Of a stretch of DNA of 64,000 nucleotides, positions 51,796-61,042 are shown in pieces (the first letter of the stretch is position 1; each line of letters opens with the position of its first letter). The notes under the pieces are model-generated. The model searched no databases, was not told the DNA's origin, and saw only the letters and a program-made list of their open reading frames with translations. Position numbers and translations under genes: made by a program. This DNA comes from Oscillospiraceae bacterium (GTDB lineage Bacteria > Bacillota > Clostridia > Oscillospirales > Ruminococcaceae), in contig JAAVIC010000020.1 in assembly GCA_014799385.1 (NCBI GenBank), positions 1 through 64,000 on the forward strand, written 5' to 3'.

Positions 51796-51976
51796 ATTAA
51801 AATCCAAAATTCCCAAACGCTTAGGCTCCGCTTCGCTTCGCAGTGTGACCGCCTTTTGTGCGCGGCGTCCGTGCCGCGCTTGGGCGGTCACCTTGCGACT
51901 TCGTGTCGCCAGCGTTCGGGAACCGGTCAAAATTCTCTGCGAGAATTTTGACACTTTTTGGATTTCCTGCCTCCCT
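51796..51976. repeat. Nested stem-loops between trpD and trpC
   Basis: The gap contains GTGACCGCC/GGCGGTCAC arms (51845-51853 / 51883-51891) enclosing GCGCGGC/GCCGCGC (51860-51866 / 51873-51879), then a perfect 12-bp hairpin (51926-51937 / 51941-51952) followed by ACTTTTTGG. Weaker outer complementarity (TTCCCaaACGCT with AGCGTtcGGGAA) would close the whole into a branched structure. Confidence 0.7.
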
Positions 51977-51977
51977 A

Positions 51978-52985
51978 TTAAAGTTGATTGGATATAGTCA
52001 CGAGCTTCTCCAGAGTTTTCAATGCCGCGCCGCTGTCGATTGTTTCGGCGGCGAGCTTTATGCCCTCATCAATCGTGATACCTTTATAAATATGCAGAGC
52101 TGCGCCCGCGTTCAGCAGCACGGAATCGCGCCCCGCGCCGCTTTCGCCGCAGAGGATTTTCCGTGCCAGTTCCGCGTTGACGGAGGGTTCGCCGCCACGC
52201 AGCTCCGAGATGTCGTGACGCGGCAGTCCAAACTGTTCGGGAGTGATTTCATATTCGTTGAATTTCTCGCCCTCAAACTCCACAACGCTTGTAGGCGCGC
52301 CAACGGAGATCTCGTCCAGACCATCTTGACCGAAAACCGCCATTCCGCGCTTTACACCGAGCTTTGAGAGGGTTTTCGCCATTGGCGTCAGCAGCTCTTT
52401 TTTGTATACTCCCAGTAACTGTAAATTCGCGTGAGCCGGGTTGGTGAGTGGTCCGAGAATATTGAACACGGTCGGGATTCCGATTTCCTTGCGAACCGGA
52501 CCGACATATTTCATCGCGGTGTGATACCGTTGCGCAAACATAAAGCACATACCAACCTCGTCCAACAGCCGCGCACAGCCCTCGGGCGATACGGAGATAC
52601 GCACACCGAGTGCTTCCAGGCAGTCCGCCGCGCCGCATTTCGAGGACGCTGCGCGGTTGCCGTGCTTGGCAACCTTCGCGCCAGCCGCCGCGCAGACGAT
52701 CCCCGAAATGGTGGAAACATTGATGGATTGCGCGCCGTCACCGCCGGTGCCGACAATCTCCATCACATCGCCGTTGTACGTCACGCGGTCGGCGCAGTCG
52801 CGCATAACATACGCGGACGCGCTCACCTCGTCAATGTTCTCGCCGTTAATGTGCAGTGCGGTGAGGTATGCCGAGGTCTGGGCGGACGTTGTATCGCCTG
52901 TCATAATCTCGCGCATAACCGTCGCCGCTTCATCATAGGTCATATGTTCGCCGTTCGCGACCTTGAAAATCGCCTCTTTGATCAT
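51978..52985 (-). CDS. trpD: Anthranilate phosphoribosyltransferase
   Basis: This enzyme adds phosphoribose to anthranilate. The start at 52985 follows GGAGG (335 aa, normal length). GTGGDGAQSINVST binds PRPP, KHGNRAASSKCGAAD is the second conserved block, and NILGPLTNPA the third. It is free-standing, not fused to trpG. Confidence 0.96.
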   Translation of the reverse strand: MIKEAIFKVANGEHMTYDEAATVMREIMTGDTTSAQTSAYLTALHINGENIDEVSASAYVMRDCADRVTYNGDVMEIVGTGGDGAQSINVSTISGIVCAAAGAKVAKHGNRAASSKCGAADCLEALGVRISVSPEGCARLLDEVGMCFMFAQRYHTAMKYVGPVRKEIGIPTVFNILGPLTNPAHANLQLLGVYKKELLTPMAKTLSKLGVKRGMAVFGQDGLDEISVGAPTSVVEFEGEKFNEYEITPEQFGLPRHDISELRGGEPSVNAELARKILCGESGAGRDSVLLNAGAALHIYKGITIDEGIKLAAETIDSGAALKTLEKLVTISNQL

Positions 52986-53249
52986 TGAAATTACCTCCAA
53001 AAAATAAGTGGATTTTTTATGTTGATTTTGCCGTCAAAATCACGCGAATTTTGCGTATAAAAGCTACCCAAAAAACACTCCGAAAATCGCGCTTGAAAAA
53101 AGTGCATCCTACACCGTCAAAATGGCTTAACCTCGCCAAAATTTCGAGTTTTCAACGTGCCAGAAAACGAGCTGATTTTGACGCTGAATTCGGCAATTTC
53201 TTTGAGGTGTTTTTTCGCGGATTTTTGCCCCCGAAAAACACCCAAAAAA
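52986..53249. other. Gap between trpG and trpD without a gene
   Basis: This 264-bp stretch is A-rich on the plus strand, with no ribosome site, clear hairpin or promoter. It may be decayed sequence. Confidence 0.4.
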
Positions 53250-53819
53250 TCACCCGATTTCGAGGAAGTTTTGCATCATTTTTTTGCCGTGCTGTGTGAG
53301 GATACTTTCGGGGTGAAATTGCAGCCCGAAAATCGGGAATTTTTCATGCTCCACTGCCATAATTTCGCCGTCATATGTCCGCGCCGTAACACGCAATTCA
53401 CTCGGGAAACCATCGTCTGCCGCCGCCAGAGAGTGATACCGCGCAACATCGAAATCTCCGTCCAAACCGCGGAAAATCACAGCTTCGGAATCGAATTTGA
53501 TCGGCGATTTTTTGCCGTGCATAAGCTGCTTCGCGTAGGTTACAGTCGCGCCGAACACCTCGCAGATTGCCTGATGACCCAGACACACGCCCAAAATCGG
53601 GATTTTCCCCGCAGCCTTTAGGATCAAATCCTCGCAAATGCCCGCGTCACACGGTTTTCCGGGTCCCGGGCTGATGATGATATGCTCGGGAGCAAGCTCC
53701 AAAATCTCTTCGGGAGTCAGCTCATCATTACGAACCACCTTAATGTTTTTGTCAATTTCACCAATTAATTGAAACAAATTATATGAAAAACTGTCATAAT
53801 TATCAATAAGCAGAATCAT
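53250..53819 (-). CDS. trpG: Anthranilate synthase glutamine amidotransferase subunit
   Basis: The small subunit supplies ammonia from glutamine (189 aa). Cys79 in LGVCLGHQ, PGPG near 51 and FHPESI near the C-terminus form the class I amidotransferase site. The start overlaps the end of trpE by ATGA. Confidence 0.95.
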   Translation of the reverse strand: MILLIDNYDSFSYNLFQLIGEIDKNIKVVRNDELTPEEILELAPEHIIISPGPGKPCDAGICEDLILKAAGKIPILGVCLGHQAICEVFGATVTYAKQLMHGKKSPIKFDSEAVIFRGLDGDFDVARYHSLAAADDGFPSELRVTARTYDGEIMAVEHEKFPIFGLQFHPESILTQHGKKMMQNFLEIG

Positions 53820-55288
53820 AAATCCTCCCTCTGCGCCGCTTCAAGCGCGACCACGACCGCCTTAGCCTTGTTGACGCTCTCCATATATTCGGTTTCGGGA
53901 ACGCTGTCCGCAACGATTCCGCCGCCCGAACGCACGAAAACGCGTCCATTTTTCTTATAGCACAGCCGTATTCCGATACAAGTGTCAAGGCTGCCCGAAA
54001 AACCGATGTAGCCTACCGCGCCGCCGTAGATTCCGCGCTTGTTCTGTTCAAGCTCGTTGATGATTTCGCACGCGCGGATTTTCGGCGCGCCCGACAACGT
54101 TCCGGCGGGCAATACGGAATTAACCGCGTCAAGTGCCGTCAGACCGCTTCTTATCTCGCCGCGCACGGTTGAGCAGATGTGCATAATGTGCGAGAATTTG
54201 AGAATCTGCATATATTTTTCGACCTCAACGCTGCCGAATTTGGAAATTCTGCCCAGGTCGTTCCGACCCAGATCCACCAACATATTGTGTTCGGAAAGCT
54301 CCTTTTCGTCCGTATGCAGTTCAGCCTCGAATTTCGCGTCCTCGGCTTCATTGCGTCCGCGCGGGCGTGAACCCGCAATCGGGAAAGTGTGCAGAATACC
54401 GTCCTCCAGTTTTACAAGCGTTTCGGGAGACGCTCCCGCGACTTCCATATCATCGCTCGAAAAGTAGAACATATACGGCGATGGATTGGTGGTTCTCAGC
54501 ACGCGGTAAACGTCCAGCAAACTGCCCTCAAAGTCAGCGTCCAAGCGGTTTGACAGTACAACCTGAAAGATATCGCCCTCGAAAATATAATGCTTTGCGC
54601 GTTCTACCATTTCGCAGAAACGCTCTTTGGTGAACAACGGGCGGAACTCGCTTTTTAGTTTCGCGGGCGGGATTTCGGCGGGTTTTCCGTGACGAATTAG
54701 GTTCGTCATTTCGTCCAAATCCCACTCCGCTTTTTTGTATTCTTCAACAATATTTTTGGTGGAAATGTTAGTAATCAGGATAATTTTTTGTTGAACATTA
54801 TCAAATGCGATTACCTTGTCAAACAACATCAAGTCCACATCTTTGAAGTTTTCTTCATCGGGAGCGTCCAATTTCAGCCGCGGCTCGTTGTACTTGATGT
54901 AGTCATAGCCGAAATAGCCCACCAGACCGCCCGTAAAACTCGGGAATCCCTTTAGTTTCGGAGAGGTGTATTCGCGCATTAAATCACTGATGTAGTTCGC
55001 GGGGTGGGCGGTATTTTGGCGCGTAACCTCGCCGGTTTGAATATTCTTGACTGTAAGCTCGCCGTTAAGGCAGGAGATTTCCAACGCGGGGTTATAGCCG
55101 AGAAATGTGTAGCGTCCCCATTTTTCACGATCCTCGACCGATTCGAGAATGTACACGTGGCGGCTGACACCGCGTAGGATTTTCAGAACCTCGATCGGGG
55201 TTTTGATGTCGGCGAAAATTTCGCGTTTGATTGGAATTACGCCGTATTCGGAGAGCTTTTGCGCCTCCTCAAGTGTTGGTGTAAGCAT
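53816..55288 (-). CDS. trpE: Anthranilate synthase component I
   Basis: The large subunit converts chorismate and ammonia to anthranilate. The ATG at 55288 follows AAGGAGG (490 aa); the longer frame lies in the T-box leader. Key chorismate-binding motifs are IAGSRPRG, LVDLGRNDLGRIS, GTLSGAPKIRA and YGGAVGYIGF. The N-terminal YILESVEDREKWGRYTF carries the LLES-type tryptophan feedback site. Confidence 0.96.
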   Translation of the reverse strand: MLTPTLEEAQKLSEYGVIPIKREIFADIKTPIEVLKILRGVSRHVYILESVEDREKWGRYTFLGYNPALEISCLNGELTVKNIQTGEVTRQNTAHPANYISDLMREYTSPKLKGFPSFTGGLVGYFGYDYIKYNEPRLKLDAPDEENFKDVDLMLFDKVIAFDNVQQKIILITNISTKNIVEEYKKAEWDLDEMTNLIRHGKPAEIPPAKLKSEFRPLFTKERFCEMVERAKHYIFEGDIFQVVLSNRLDADFEGSLLDVYRVLRTTNPSPYMFYFSSDDMEVAGASPETLVKLEDGILHTFPIAGSRPRGRNEAEDAKFEAELHTDEKELSEHNMLVDLGRNDLGRISKFGSVEVEKYMQILKFSHIMHICSTVRGEIRSGLTALDAVNSVLPAGTLSGAPKIRACEIINELEQNKRGIYGGAVGYIGFSGSLDTCIGIRLCYKKNGRVFVRSGGGIVADSVPETEYMESVNKAKAVVVALEAAQREDL

Positions 55289-55315
55289 AATCTGCCTCCT
55301 TTTAGTAAAAATGCA

Positions 55316-55644
55316 CAAAAAAACCGCCCCAAAACAGAATAATTCTGTCATAAGGACGGAGAAAACTCACCGCGTTGCCACCTTATTTCGCGGAAAACCG
55401 CGCACTCATCGGATACAAACATATCCCCGCGATTAACGCTCGCACACGTCACGGAATACTCGAAATTCCGATTCGGCGAATCCGCGCCAAAACACGAATA
55501 TGCCGTAAGAATCTCTTTGACCGCGCCCTCGGCAGTCCATTTGATACTCTGCGTTCTGCGGCATTCCCAGCACCGTCCGCTCTCTGTGAGTGCACAAATA
55601 TCTTTATCTCTGCTTCATTGGTTTTTAAGGGCATATTTAATTGC
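55316..55644 (-). ncRNA. Tryptophan T-box leader of the trp operon
   Basis: On the minus strand the leader has the T-box sequence AAGGTGGCAACGCGG (55384-55370), which pairs with the uncharged tRNA end, followed by a terminator stem (CCGTCC with GGGCGG, around 55324-55359) and a run of seven T. Stem I begins near AGAGAGCGG, and a TGG codon at 55539-55537 within AAATGGAC is the likely Trp specifier. Uncharged tRNA-Trp would favour the antiterminator and trp expression. Another TGG near 55567 is less well placed. Confidence 0.88.
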
Positions 55645-55650
55645 TATTAT

Positions 55651-55679
55651 ATTTTATCACAGAAATTTGTTTTTGTCAA
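55651..55679 (-). promoter_or_regulatory. trp operon promoter
   Basis: On the minus strand TTGACA (55679-55674), 17-bp spacer, TAAAAT (55656-55651), just upstream of the T-box. Confidence 0.8.
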
Positions 55680-55874
55680 GGGATTTTTCAAAAAATCCAT
55701 TATTTTGGACGCTATTGGTGATTTCGACGAAATTTTTGCTCTTGATTTATTGATTATGCACAATGATGTCAAAAAAGGGCTTAAAAAAGCGTTTTTTTAC
55801 ATAAAAATTCCCACAATTTCCCTGTTTCGGAAACATATGCTTATTAAATAAGAGAAAAAATTTGTCCCAAAGGC

Positions 55875-55903
55875 TTGAAATTTTAAGAATTATAGTGTAT
55901 AAT
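55875..55903 (+). promoter_or_regulatory. Promoter of the flagellar operon
   Basis: TTGAAA (55875-55880), 17-bp spacer, TATAAT (55898-55903). This is a sigma-A type sequence; no clear sigma-D (TAAA-N15-GCCGATAA) element is seen. Confidence 0.65.
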
Positions 55904-55947
55904 AAATAGTGAGATAATTTGCTATGGGCGAGTTATGCCTATAGTGG

Positions 55948-55990
55948 TATGGATACAAAATTCAAGAGTATGGATACAAGAGTTTAAGAA
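55948..55990 (+). repeat. Tandem 21-bp direct repeat in the flgB leader
   Basis: Two adjacent copies share TATGGATACAA followed by a similar TT-AAGA stretch (55948-55968, 55969-55989). They lie between the promoter and the flgB ribosome site and could be regulator sites in DNA or RNA. Confidence 0.55.
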
Positions 55991-56004
55991 GTGAGGTATG
56001 TACA

Positions 56005-56370
56005 ATGGCACTCTTCGACACCACCGCGTTCAGAATCTGCGAGCAGGGACTTGCTGTTCTGTGGCAGAAGCAACAGGTTATTTCTCAGAACATCATCAAT
56101 CAGGATACTCCGAATTACAACTGTAAATATCTGGAGTTCGGCGGTATCCTCAAGGATAAGCTGCGTGCGAACGGCACTGTTAAAAAGGAACTTAACCTTG
56201 CTCAAAGGTTGGTTATCGATACCGCGACAAGCGACCAGGGCGACCGCAACAATGTTGACAATGATGTTCAGCAAGCGGAGTACACACGCGTGGCGTATCA
56301 GATTGACGCGCTGATCAATCAGATGAATGGCAACTTCTCGCGTATGCGCAGCGCGATCGTCACCAAGTGA
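56005..56370 (+). CDS. flgB: Flagellar basal-body rod protein FlgB
   Basis: This 121-aa rod protein has the family pattern LWQKQQVISQNIINQDTPNYN near residue 22, where disordered termini fold on assembly into the proximal rod. It begins after GAGGT and is the first gene of the fla/che-type operon. It is short, as is usual for FlgB. Confidence 0.9.
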   Translation: MALFDTTAFRICEQGLAVLWQKQQVISQNIINQDTPNYNCKYLEFGGILKDKLRANGTVKKELNLAQRLVIDTATSDQGDRNNVDNDVQQAEYTRVAYQIDALINQMNGNFSRMRSAIVTK

Positions 56371-56382
56371 TGGAGGTAAAAT

Positions 56383-56859
56383 ATGGCATTTTTAAGCTCG
56401 CTAAATATCCCGCTTTCGGGAATGACAGCTCAGCGTCTTAGGTTTGACATTGCTTCGCAGAACATTGCGCTGGCGAATACATACGCGACCAGACCCGAGG
56501 ACGCATATAAGCGCCAGATGGTGGTGTTCGCGGAGGATAAGTCGTTTAATAAGCTGTTGGCGCGGAAGATCACATCGGATGACTTCGACCCGCTTCAGTT
56601 TACCAACAATGTGTATGATTACATTGATTTGAAGGGCGTTCAGGTGGTTCGCGTGGTTGACGACCCAACCCCCCCGGAGCCTGTGTACAGCCCGAACAAT
56701 CCGCTTGCGGACGAGTACGGCTACGTTTACGAATCGAATGTCGACAAGGCAATCGAGGAGATGGACGCAATGGAGGCGCAGAGAGCCTTCGAGGTAAACA
56801 AATCGGTGTTCGAGGCGATGCAAGGGATCATTCAGGCGTCGCTGAATATCGGAAAATAA
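56383..56859 (+). CDS. flgC: Flagellar basal-body rod protein FlgC
   Basis: This 158-aa rod protein has the N-terminal SGMTAQRLRFDIASQNIALANTYAT signature split over residues 12-36 and the C-terminal coiled assembly region (EMDAMEAQRAFEVNKSV). It follows flgB by 12 bp with GGAGG. Confidence 0.93.
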   Translation: MAFLSSLNIPLSGMTAQRLRFDIASQNIALANTYATRPEDAYKRQMVVFAEDKSFNKLLARKITSDDFDPLQFTNNVYDYIDLKGVQVVRVVDDPTPPEPVYSPNNPLADEYGYVYESNVDKAIEEMDAMEAQRAFEVNKSVFEAMQGIIQASLNIGK

Positions 56860-56917
56860 CAGCTTCCGCCAATAGCGGCGGGTAATACATTATATATAAT
56901 ACCGGAGGACAAATTTA

Positions 56918-57271
56918 ATGGCTTCTATTTATCCTATCGAATCAGTGGGAGTTCTTACGCCGCTTGAGCGTATGGAAAAAATGGAAAGAATGCAGAAAAT
57001 GCTGCCAATGGGGGCGGATGATGGAAAAACCGTTATCGCCGACCCGCAGAACATCTCATTTCTGGACATTTTCAAGGGCTTGATCACCAACGCTGTTGAA
57101 ACCAACGAGCAGGTTGACCGCGATACGATCGACATTATGCTCGGCAACGTTGACGATTTGGCGACCATTCAGGCGCATATCAACAAGGCGGGAATCGCCG
57201 TGGATACGCTGGTTACCGTGAAGAACGAGGTGCTCAGCACATACAACTCTATTATAAATATGCAAATTTAA
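56918..57271 (+). CDS. fliE: Flagellar hook-basal body protein FliE
   Basis: This 117-aa protein joins the MS ring to the rod. The C-terminal part VDDLATIQAHINKAGIAVDT and VKNEVLSTYNSIINMQI are typical. The N-terminus is Met-rich. GGAGG precedes it. Confidence 0.88.
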   Translation: MASIYPIESVGVLTPLERMEKMERMQKMLPMGADDGKTVIADPQNISFLDIFKGLITNAVETNEQVDRDTIDIMLGNVDDLATIQAHINKAGIAVDTLVTVKNEVLSTYNSIINMQI

Positions 57272-57321
57272 GCGGCTTTGTGGATTGCGCCGTCAAGGCT
57301 GTTTAGGAGGCTTATTACTTA

Positions 57322-58965
57322 ATGAATGAAAGAATAAAAAAGGTTACCACCGTTGTCAAGGACAAGTGGACGGGATTTTCCAAGGCGGTGAAGATTTTGA
57401 TTATCGCGATTCCCATCGCGCTTATCGCAATCATCATCATTCTGGCGAATCTGCTGAACCACACCAGCGATGTGGTGTTGTACTCGGGACTTACCGCGGC
57501 GGAAGCGGGCGAGATTTCCGGGAAAATCCAGGAGATGGGCGTAAATGATGTCACCGTCAAGGGCGGGGAGATCATCGTTCCGTCCAATCAGGCGGATTAT
57601 CTGCGTATGGAGCTTGCCGTGCAGGGCTATCCGAAAAGCTCGGGAGACTACTCCATCTGGAATGACGGACTTGACCTATGGTCCACCGATAAGGATAAAC
57701 GCGAGGTTATGCGTCAGCAGCGCGAACACAACATCGCGGTTACCTTGGCGAAGCTGAAGCCCGTAAGGGAAGCGACTGTACTGTTGGATGTTCCCGAAAC
57801 GCGCGATTATGTAATCACTCAAAAGGAAGAAGTTCCCAGATGTTCGATTACGCTGACGCTGCGCGAGGACGAGGAGCTTACAAACGAGCAGGTTCGCGCG
57901 ATTTTCGCGACCGTTTCCAACGCGGTTGAAGGACTTACATATGACAATATTTCTGTAGTCGATACTCAAGGACGTCCCTATGAGTGGATTTCCAAGGAGG
58001 AAGAGGAAGCATTGGGCACTGATAAATCCGGTGTGCCGATTGCGAAAAAGCGTTGGGAGTTCCAGCGTCTGATGCGTGATTTGCTGATGCAGGATCTGAA
58101 ATCATTCCTCGAACCGATTTACGGTGCAAAAGGGTATTCCATAAGCGTTGGCGCGTGGCTCAATTACGATGCCAAAACGGTTGAGGAGATTCAATATTAT
58201 CCCGTGGAGGGTACAGACCACGGCGTTCTCGAACAAGAGGATAAGGTGAACTGGTACAACTCCCTCGGAAATACCGGCGGAATCCCCGGTGTAACCACCA
58301 ACGGCGACCAATCGCCCGAATATCCCACGCTGGACGGTCTTGAGGATGGTCAGGCATACTATTATAATAAGGATCAGAAACAGTATGACGTTTCCAATAT
58401 CAAGACCAAAATTGAGAAAGACGGCTATGAGATCGAAAGGCTGACTGTGGGAGTCGCGGTGGACGCCAACTCAATCACCGAGGCACAGCGAGAGGCAATT
58501 GAGACGGTAGTTATGAATGCTGTTGCGGCGACTTCCGTATCGGTTATGGCAACGCCGTTTGCGCTGCCGTCCGCTCCCGGAACGTCCTCCAACACCGGAA
58601 TCTTTACGCAGCCTGTGGATCCTTATCGCAATATGCTATTGTTCTTGGTTATTGTGTTGGGCGTTGTCCTTATTGCGTTGTTAATCGTTTCGCTGTGTAT
58701 GGGTCACAGCCGTAAAAAGAAAATCCGCCGCAGACAGGAGCAGGCGCTTATTGCCGCTCAGTCAGCCGCAGAGGATATCAATGGAGGTTTTGGTATGGAG
58801 CACGAGGCTCCCGAAGAGATCGACTTCAACATCGCTTCCCTTACCGAGGAGGCGGGCAAGGATTCCCGCGAAACGATCCTCAAGCGGGAGATTGCCGAAT
58901 TTGCGCGATCCAGTCCCGATATTGTAGCGTCTATTATTAAAAATATGTTGAGGGACGAAAGCTAA
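57322..58965 (+). CDS. fliF: Flagellar MS-ring protein FliF
   Basis: This 547-aa protein has membrane helices at about 25-47 and 438-460, a large periplasmic-side ring domain (VLYSGLTAAEAGEISGKIQEMG is its start) and a cytoplasmic tail (470-547) that binds FliG. GGAGG lies upstream of the ATG. Confidence 0.96.
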   Translation: MNERIKKVTTVVKDKWTGFSKAVKILIIAIPIALIAIIIILANLLNHTSDVVLYSGLTAAEAGEISGKIQEMGVNDVTVKGGEIIVPSNQADYLRMELAVQGYPKSSGDYSIWNDGLDLWSTDKDKREVMRQQREHNIAVTLAKLKPVREATVLLDVPETRDYVITQKEEVPRCSITLTLREDEELTNEQVRAIFATVSNAVEGLTYDNISVVDTQGRPYEWISKEEEEALGTDKSGVPIAKKRWEFQRLMRDLLMQDLKSFLEPIYGAKGYSISVGAWLNYDAKTVEEIQYYPVEGTDHGVLEQEDKVNWYNSLGNTGGIPGVTTNGDQSPEYPTLDGLEDGQAYYYNKDQKQYDVSNIKTKIEKDGYEIERLTVGVAVDANSITEAQREAIETVVMNAVAATSVSVMATPFALPSAPGTSSNTGIFTQPVDPYRNMLLFLVIVLGVVLIALLIVSLCMGHSRKKKIRRRQEQALIAAQSAAEDINGGFGMEHEAPEEIDFNIASLTEEAGKDSRETILKREIAEFARSSPDIVASIIKNMLRDES

Positions 58966-58989
58966 CGCGTAAACTGAGGAGGGATTAAA

Positions 58990-60015
58990 ATGCCTGCAAA
59001 TAACCAAAAAGGCGATGGCGAGATTACAGCCGCACAAAAAAGCGCGATTGTACTCGCTTCAATGGGCGCGGAGAACGCTTCCGCGATATATAAGCACCTT
59101 TCCGATGAAGAGGTTGAGGCGATTTCCGTAGAGCTTGCGCGTATGGAATATCACCCGATGGAAGTCGTTGAGGAAACTCTCAACGAGTTCTATGAGATGT
59201 GTTTGACGCAGAAAGTGGTTGCCGAGGGCGGTTTGGATTACGCACGGAACGTTTTGGAAAAAGCGTTCGGCAAGGAAGCGGCAGATATGCTGCTTAACCG
59301 CATAACCAAGCAGCTTGAAACCAAGTCTTTCGACTTTGTGCGCAAGGCGGACTACAAAAACCTGCTGGCAATTGTTCAGAACGAGCACCCGCAGACCATC
59401 GCGCTGATTTTGTCATACGCGCGAACCGACCAGGCATCGGCGATTCTGTCTGAGCTGCCCAAGGAGAAGCGCGTGGAGGTCGTTGAGAGAATTGCGAATA
59501 TGGACCGTGCTTCGCCAGAGGTAGTTAAGGCCATCGAGGGTTCGTTGGAGAAGAAGTTCGCGACACTTGCAAGCTCCGATTCTATGGAGGTCGGCGGCGT
59601 TGCATATGTTGCGGAGATTATGAACAATGTAGACCGCGCAACGGAGAAATACATATTCGACGAGCTGTCGGTGCGCGACCAGAAGCTGGCAGACCTCATC
59701 AAGCAGAAGATGTTCGTGTTCGAGGATATTGTCAGTCTCGATTCCGTGGCGATCCAGGAATTTGTCAAGCAGGTGGATTCCAAGGATCTGGCGGTTGCAA
59801 TCAAAGGCTCGACACAAGAGGTTGCGGAGTGCATTTTCGCGAACGTTTCCTCGCGTGCAAGAGAAAATCTTCAGGCAGATATCGAGTATCTGCACAATGT
59901 GCGTATGCGTGATGTCGAGGAAGCGCAGCAGCGTATTGTCGGCATTATCAGACGGCTTGAACAAGAGGGAACGATTACCATTTCCCGCGGCGGAAGTGAC
60001 GAGATCATTGCTTAA
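58990..60015 (+). CDS. fliG: Flagellar motor switch protein FliG
   Basis: This 341-aa switch protein binds FliF and generates torque with the stator. It shows AAQKSAIVLASMGAENAS, the EHPQT motif (NEHPQTIALILSY) and the C-terminal VFEDIVSLDSVAIQEFVKQVD torque helix region. GAGGAGG precedes it. Confidence 0.97.
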   Translation: MPANNQKGDGEITAAQKSAIVLASMGAENASAIYKHLSDEEVEAISVELARMEYHPMEVVEETLNEFYEMCLTQKVVAEGGLDYARNVLEKAFGKEAADMLLNRITKQLETKSFDFVRKADYKNLLAIVQNEHPQTIALILSYARTDQASAILSELPKEKRVEVVERIANMDRASPEVVKAIEGSLEKKFATLASSDSMEVGGVAYVAEIMNNVDRATEKYIFDELSVRDQKLADLIKQKMFVFEDIVSLDSVAIQEFVKQVDSKDLAVAIKGSTQEVAECIFANVSSRARENLQADIEYLHNVRMRDVEEAQQRIVGIIRRLEQEGTITISRGGSDEIIA

Positions 60016-60041
60016 ATTTACCGTGATTCGGAGGGATATTT

Positions 60042-61016
60042 TTGGGAGTATTGAAATACGGCTCCGTGCGGTATGGCGGTGGAGTGGATATTCAGAATAC
60101 CGTCAGCTTTGCGAAAACGAATATTCCCGAGGAAGTGCCTGTTGAGCCGACCAAAGAGGAGATTCCCGAACCCGTTGAGGAAGAAACTGTCGAGGAGATT
60201 CAGCCGCGTTTTTCGGTGGAGGAGATCCTTGCGCAGCGCGAAACGGAGCTGATTCTCCGGGAGCGGCGCGCCGAGGAGCTTGAAAAGCAGCTTGCCGCGT
60301 TGAAGGAGCAGTACATCGAGCAAGGCAAAGAAGTCATTCTCGAGGCGAAGAGACGTGCTGAAAATCTTGTGCAGAACGCACAAAATGAGGCGGCGGAAAT
60401 CGTGAAAGATGCCGAAACCAACCGCGAGGGAATGTTCATAAAGGCGCGCGCCGAGGGCTTTGAACAGGGCAAAAAGGACGCTGTGGCGGCTCTGCTGGCG
60501 CAGGGTCAGGATGTTCTGGACGAGGCAAGGACGTTCGCGGAGCGAATCAATTCCGAGAAAGCGGAGTTATTCGCAAGCTACGAGAAGGAAATCTACGAGA
60601 CCGCAATGGAAATCGCCAACAAGGTAACGTTGGGTTCGATGTCCGTAAAGGACGGCACGGCGGCGAAAAAGCTCATCAAAAAGGCGGCGAAGGAGTTCCG
60701 CAACGCGCAGCTTATCCGCATTACATTGGACGAAAACGGCGCAACAACCGAGCTTGCGGGTGATCACGAGTATCTGAGCGAGCTTTGCGGCGGCATTCCG
60801 CACGTTGAGGTGGAGCTGGTTGCCGATGCCGCGCCGGGAACGGTGATTGTCGACAACGGCGAAGAAATTATCGATGCGGGTATCAACACACAGCTTAAAA
60901 TGATTCGCGAACTGGGTGACGGGAAGTTCAAATCACCCGAGCCGAAAACGCGCCGCAGAAAGAAGTCCGCAGGCGAAGAGCCGGCGGAAGAACCCGAGAA
61001 ATCGGGAGAAGATTAA
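60042..61016 (+). CDS. fliH: Flagellar export apparatus protein FliH
   Basis: This 324-aa protein starts at a TTG, well spaced from GGAGGG. A Glu/Pro-rich N-terminus is followed by a long coiled region (about 60-170) and a FliH/V-ATPase E-like C-terminal domain. FliH holds the ATPase FliI at the export gate. Its tail is Lys/Glu-rich. Confidence 0.88.
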   Translation: MGVLKYGSVRYGGGVDIQNTVSFAKTNIPEEVPVEPTKEEIPEPVEEETVEEIQPRFSVEEILAQRETELILRERRAEELEKQLAALKEQYIEQGKEVILEAKRRAENLVQNAQNEAAEIVKDAETNREGMFIKARAEGFEQGKKDAVAALLAQGQDVLDEARTFAERINSEKAELFASYEKEIYETAMEIANKVTLGSMSVKDGTAAKKLIKKAAKEFRNAQLIRITLDENGATTELAGDHEYLSELCGGIPHVEVELVADAAPGTVIVDNGEEIIDAGINTQLKMIRELGDGKFKSPEPKTRRRKKSAGEEPAEEPEKSGED

Positions 61017-61042
61017 GTTATCAAACGGGAGGGCAATCGGAT

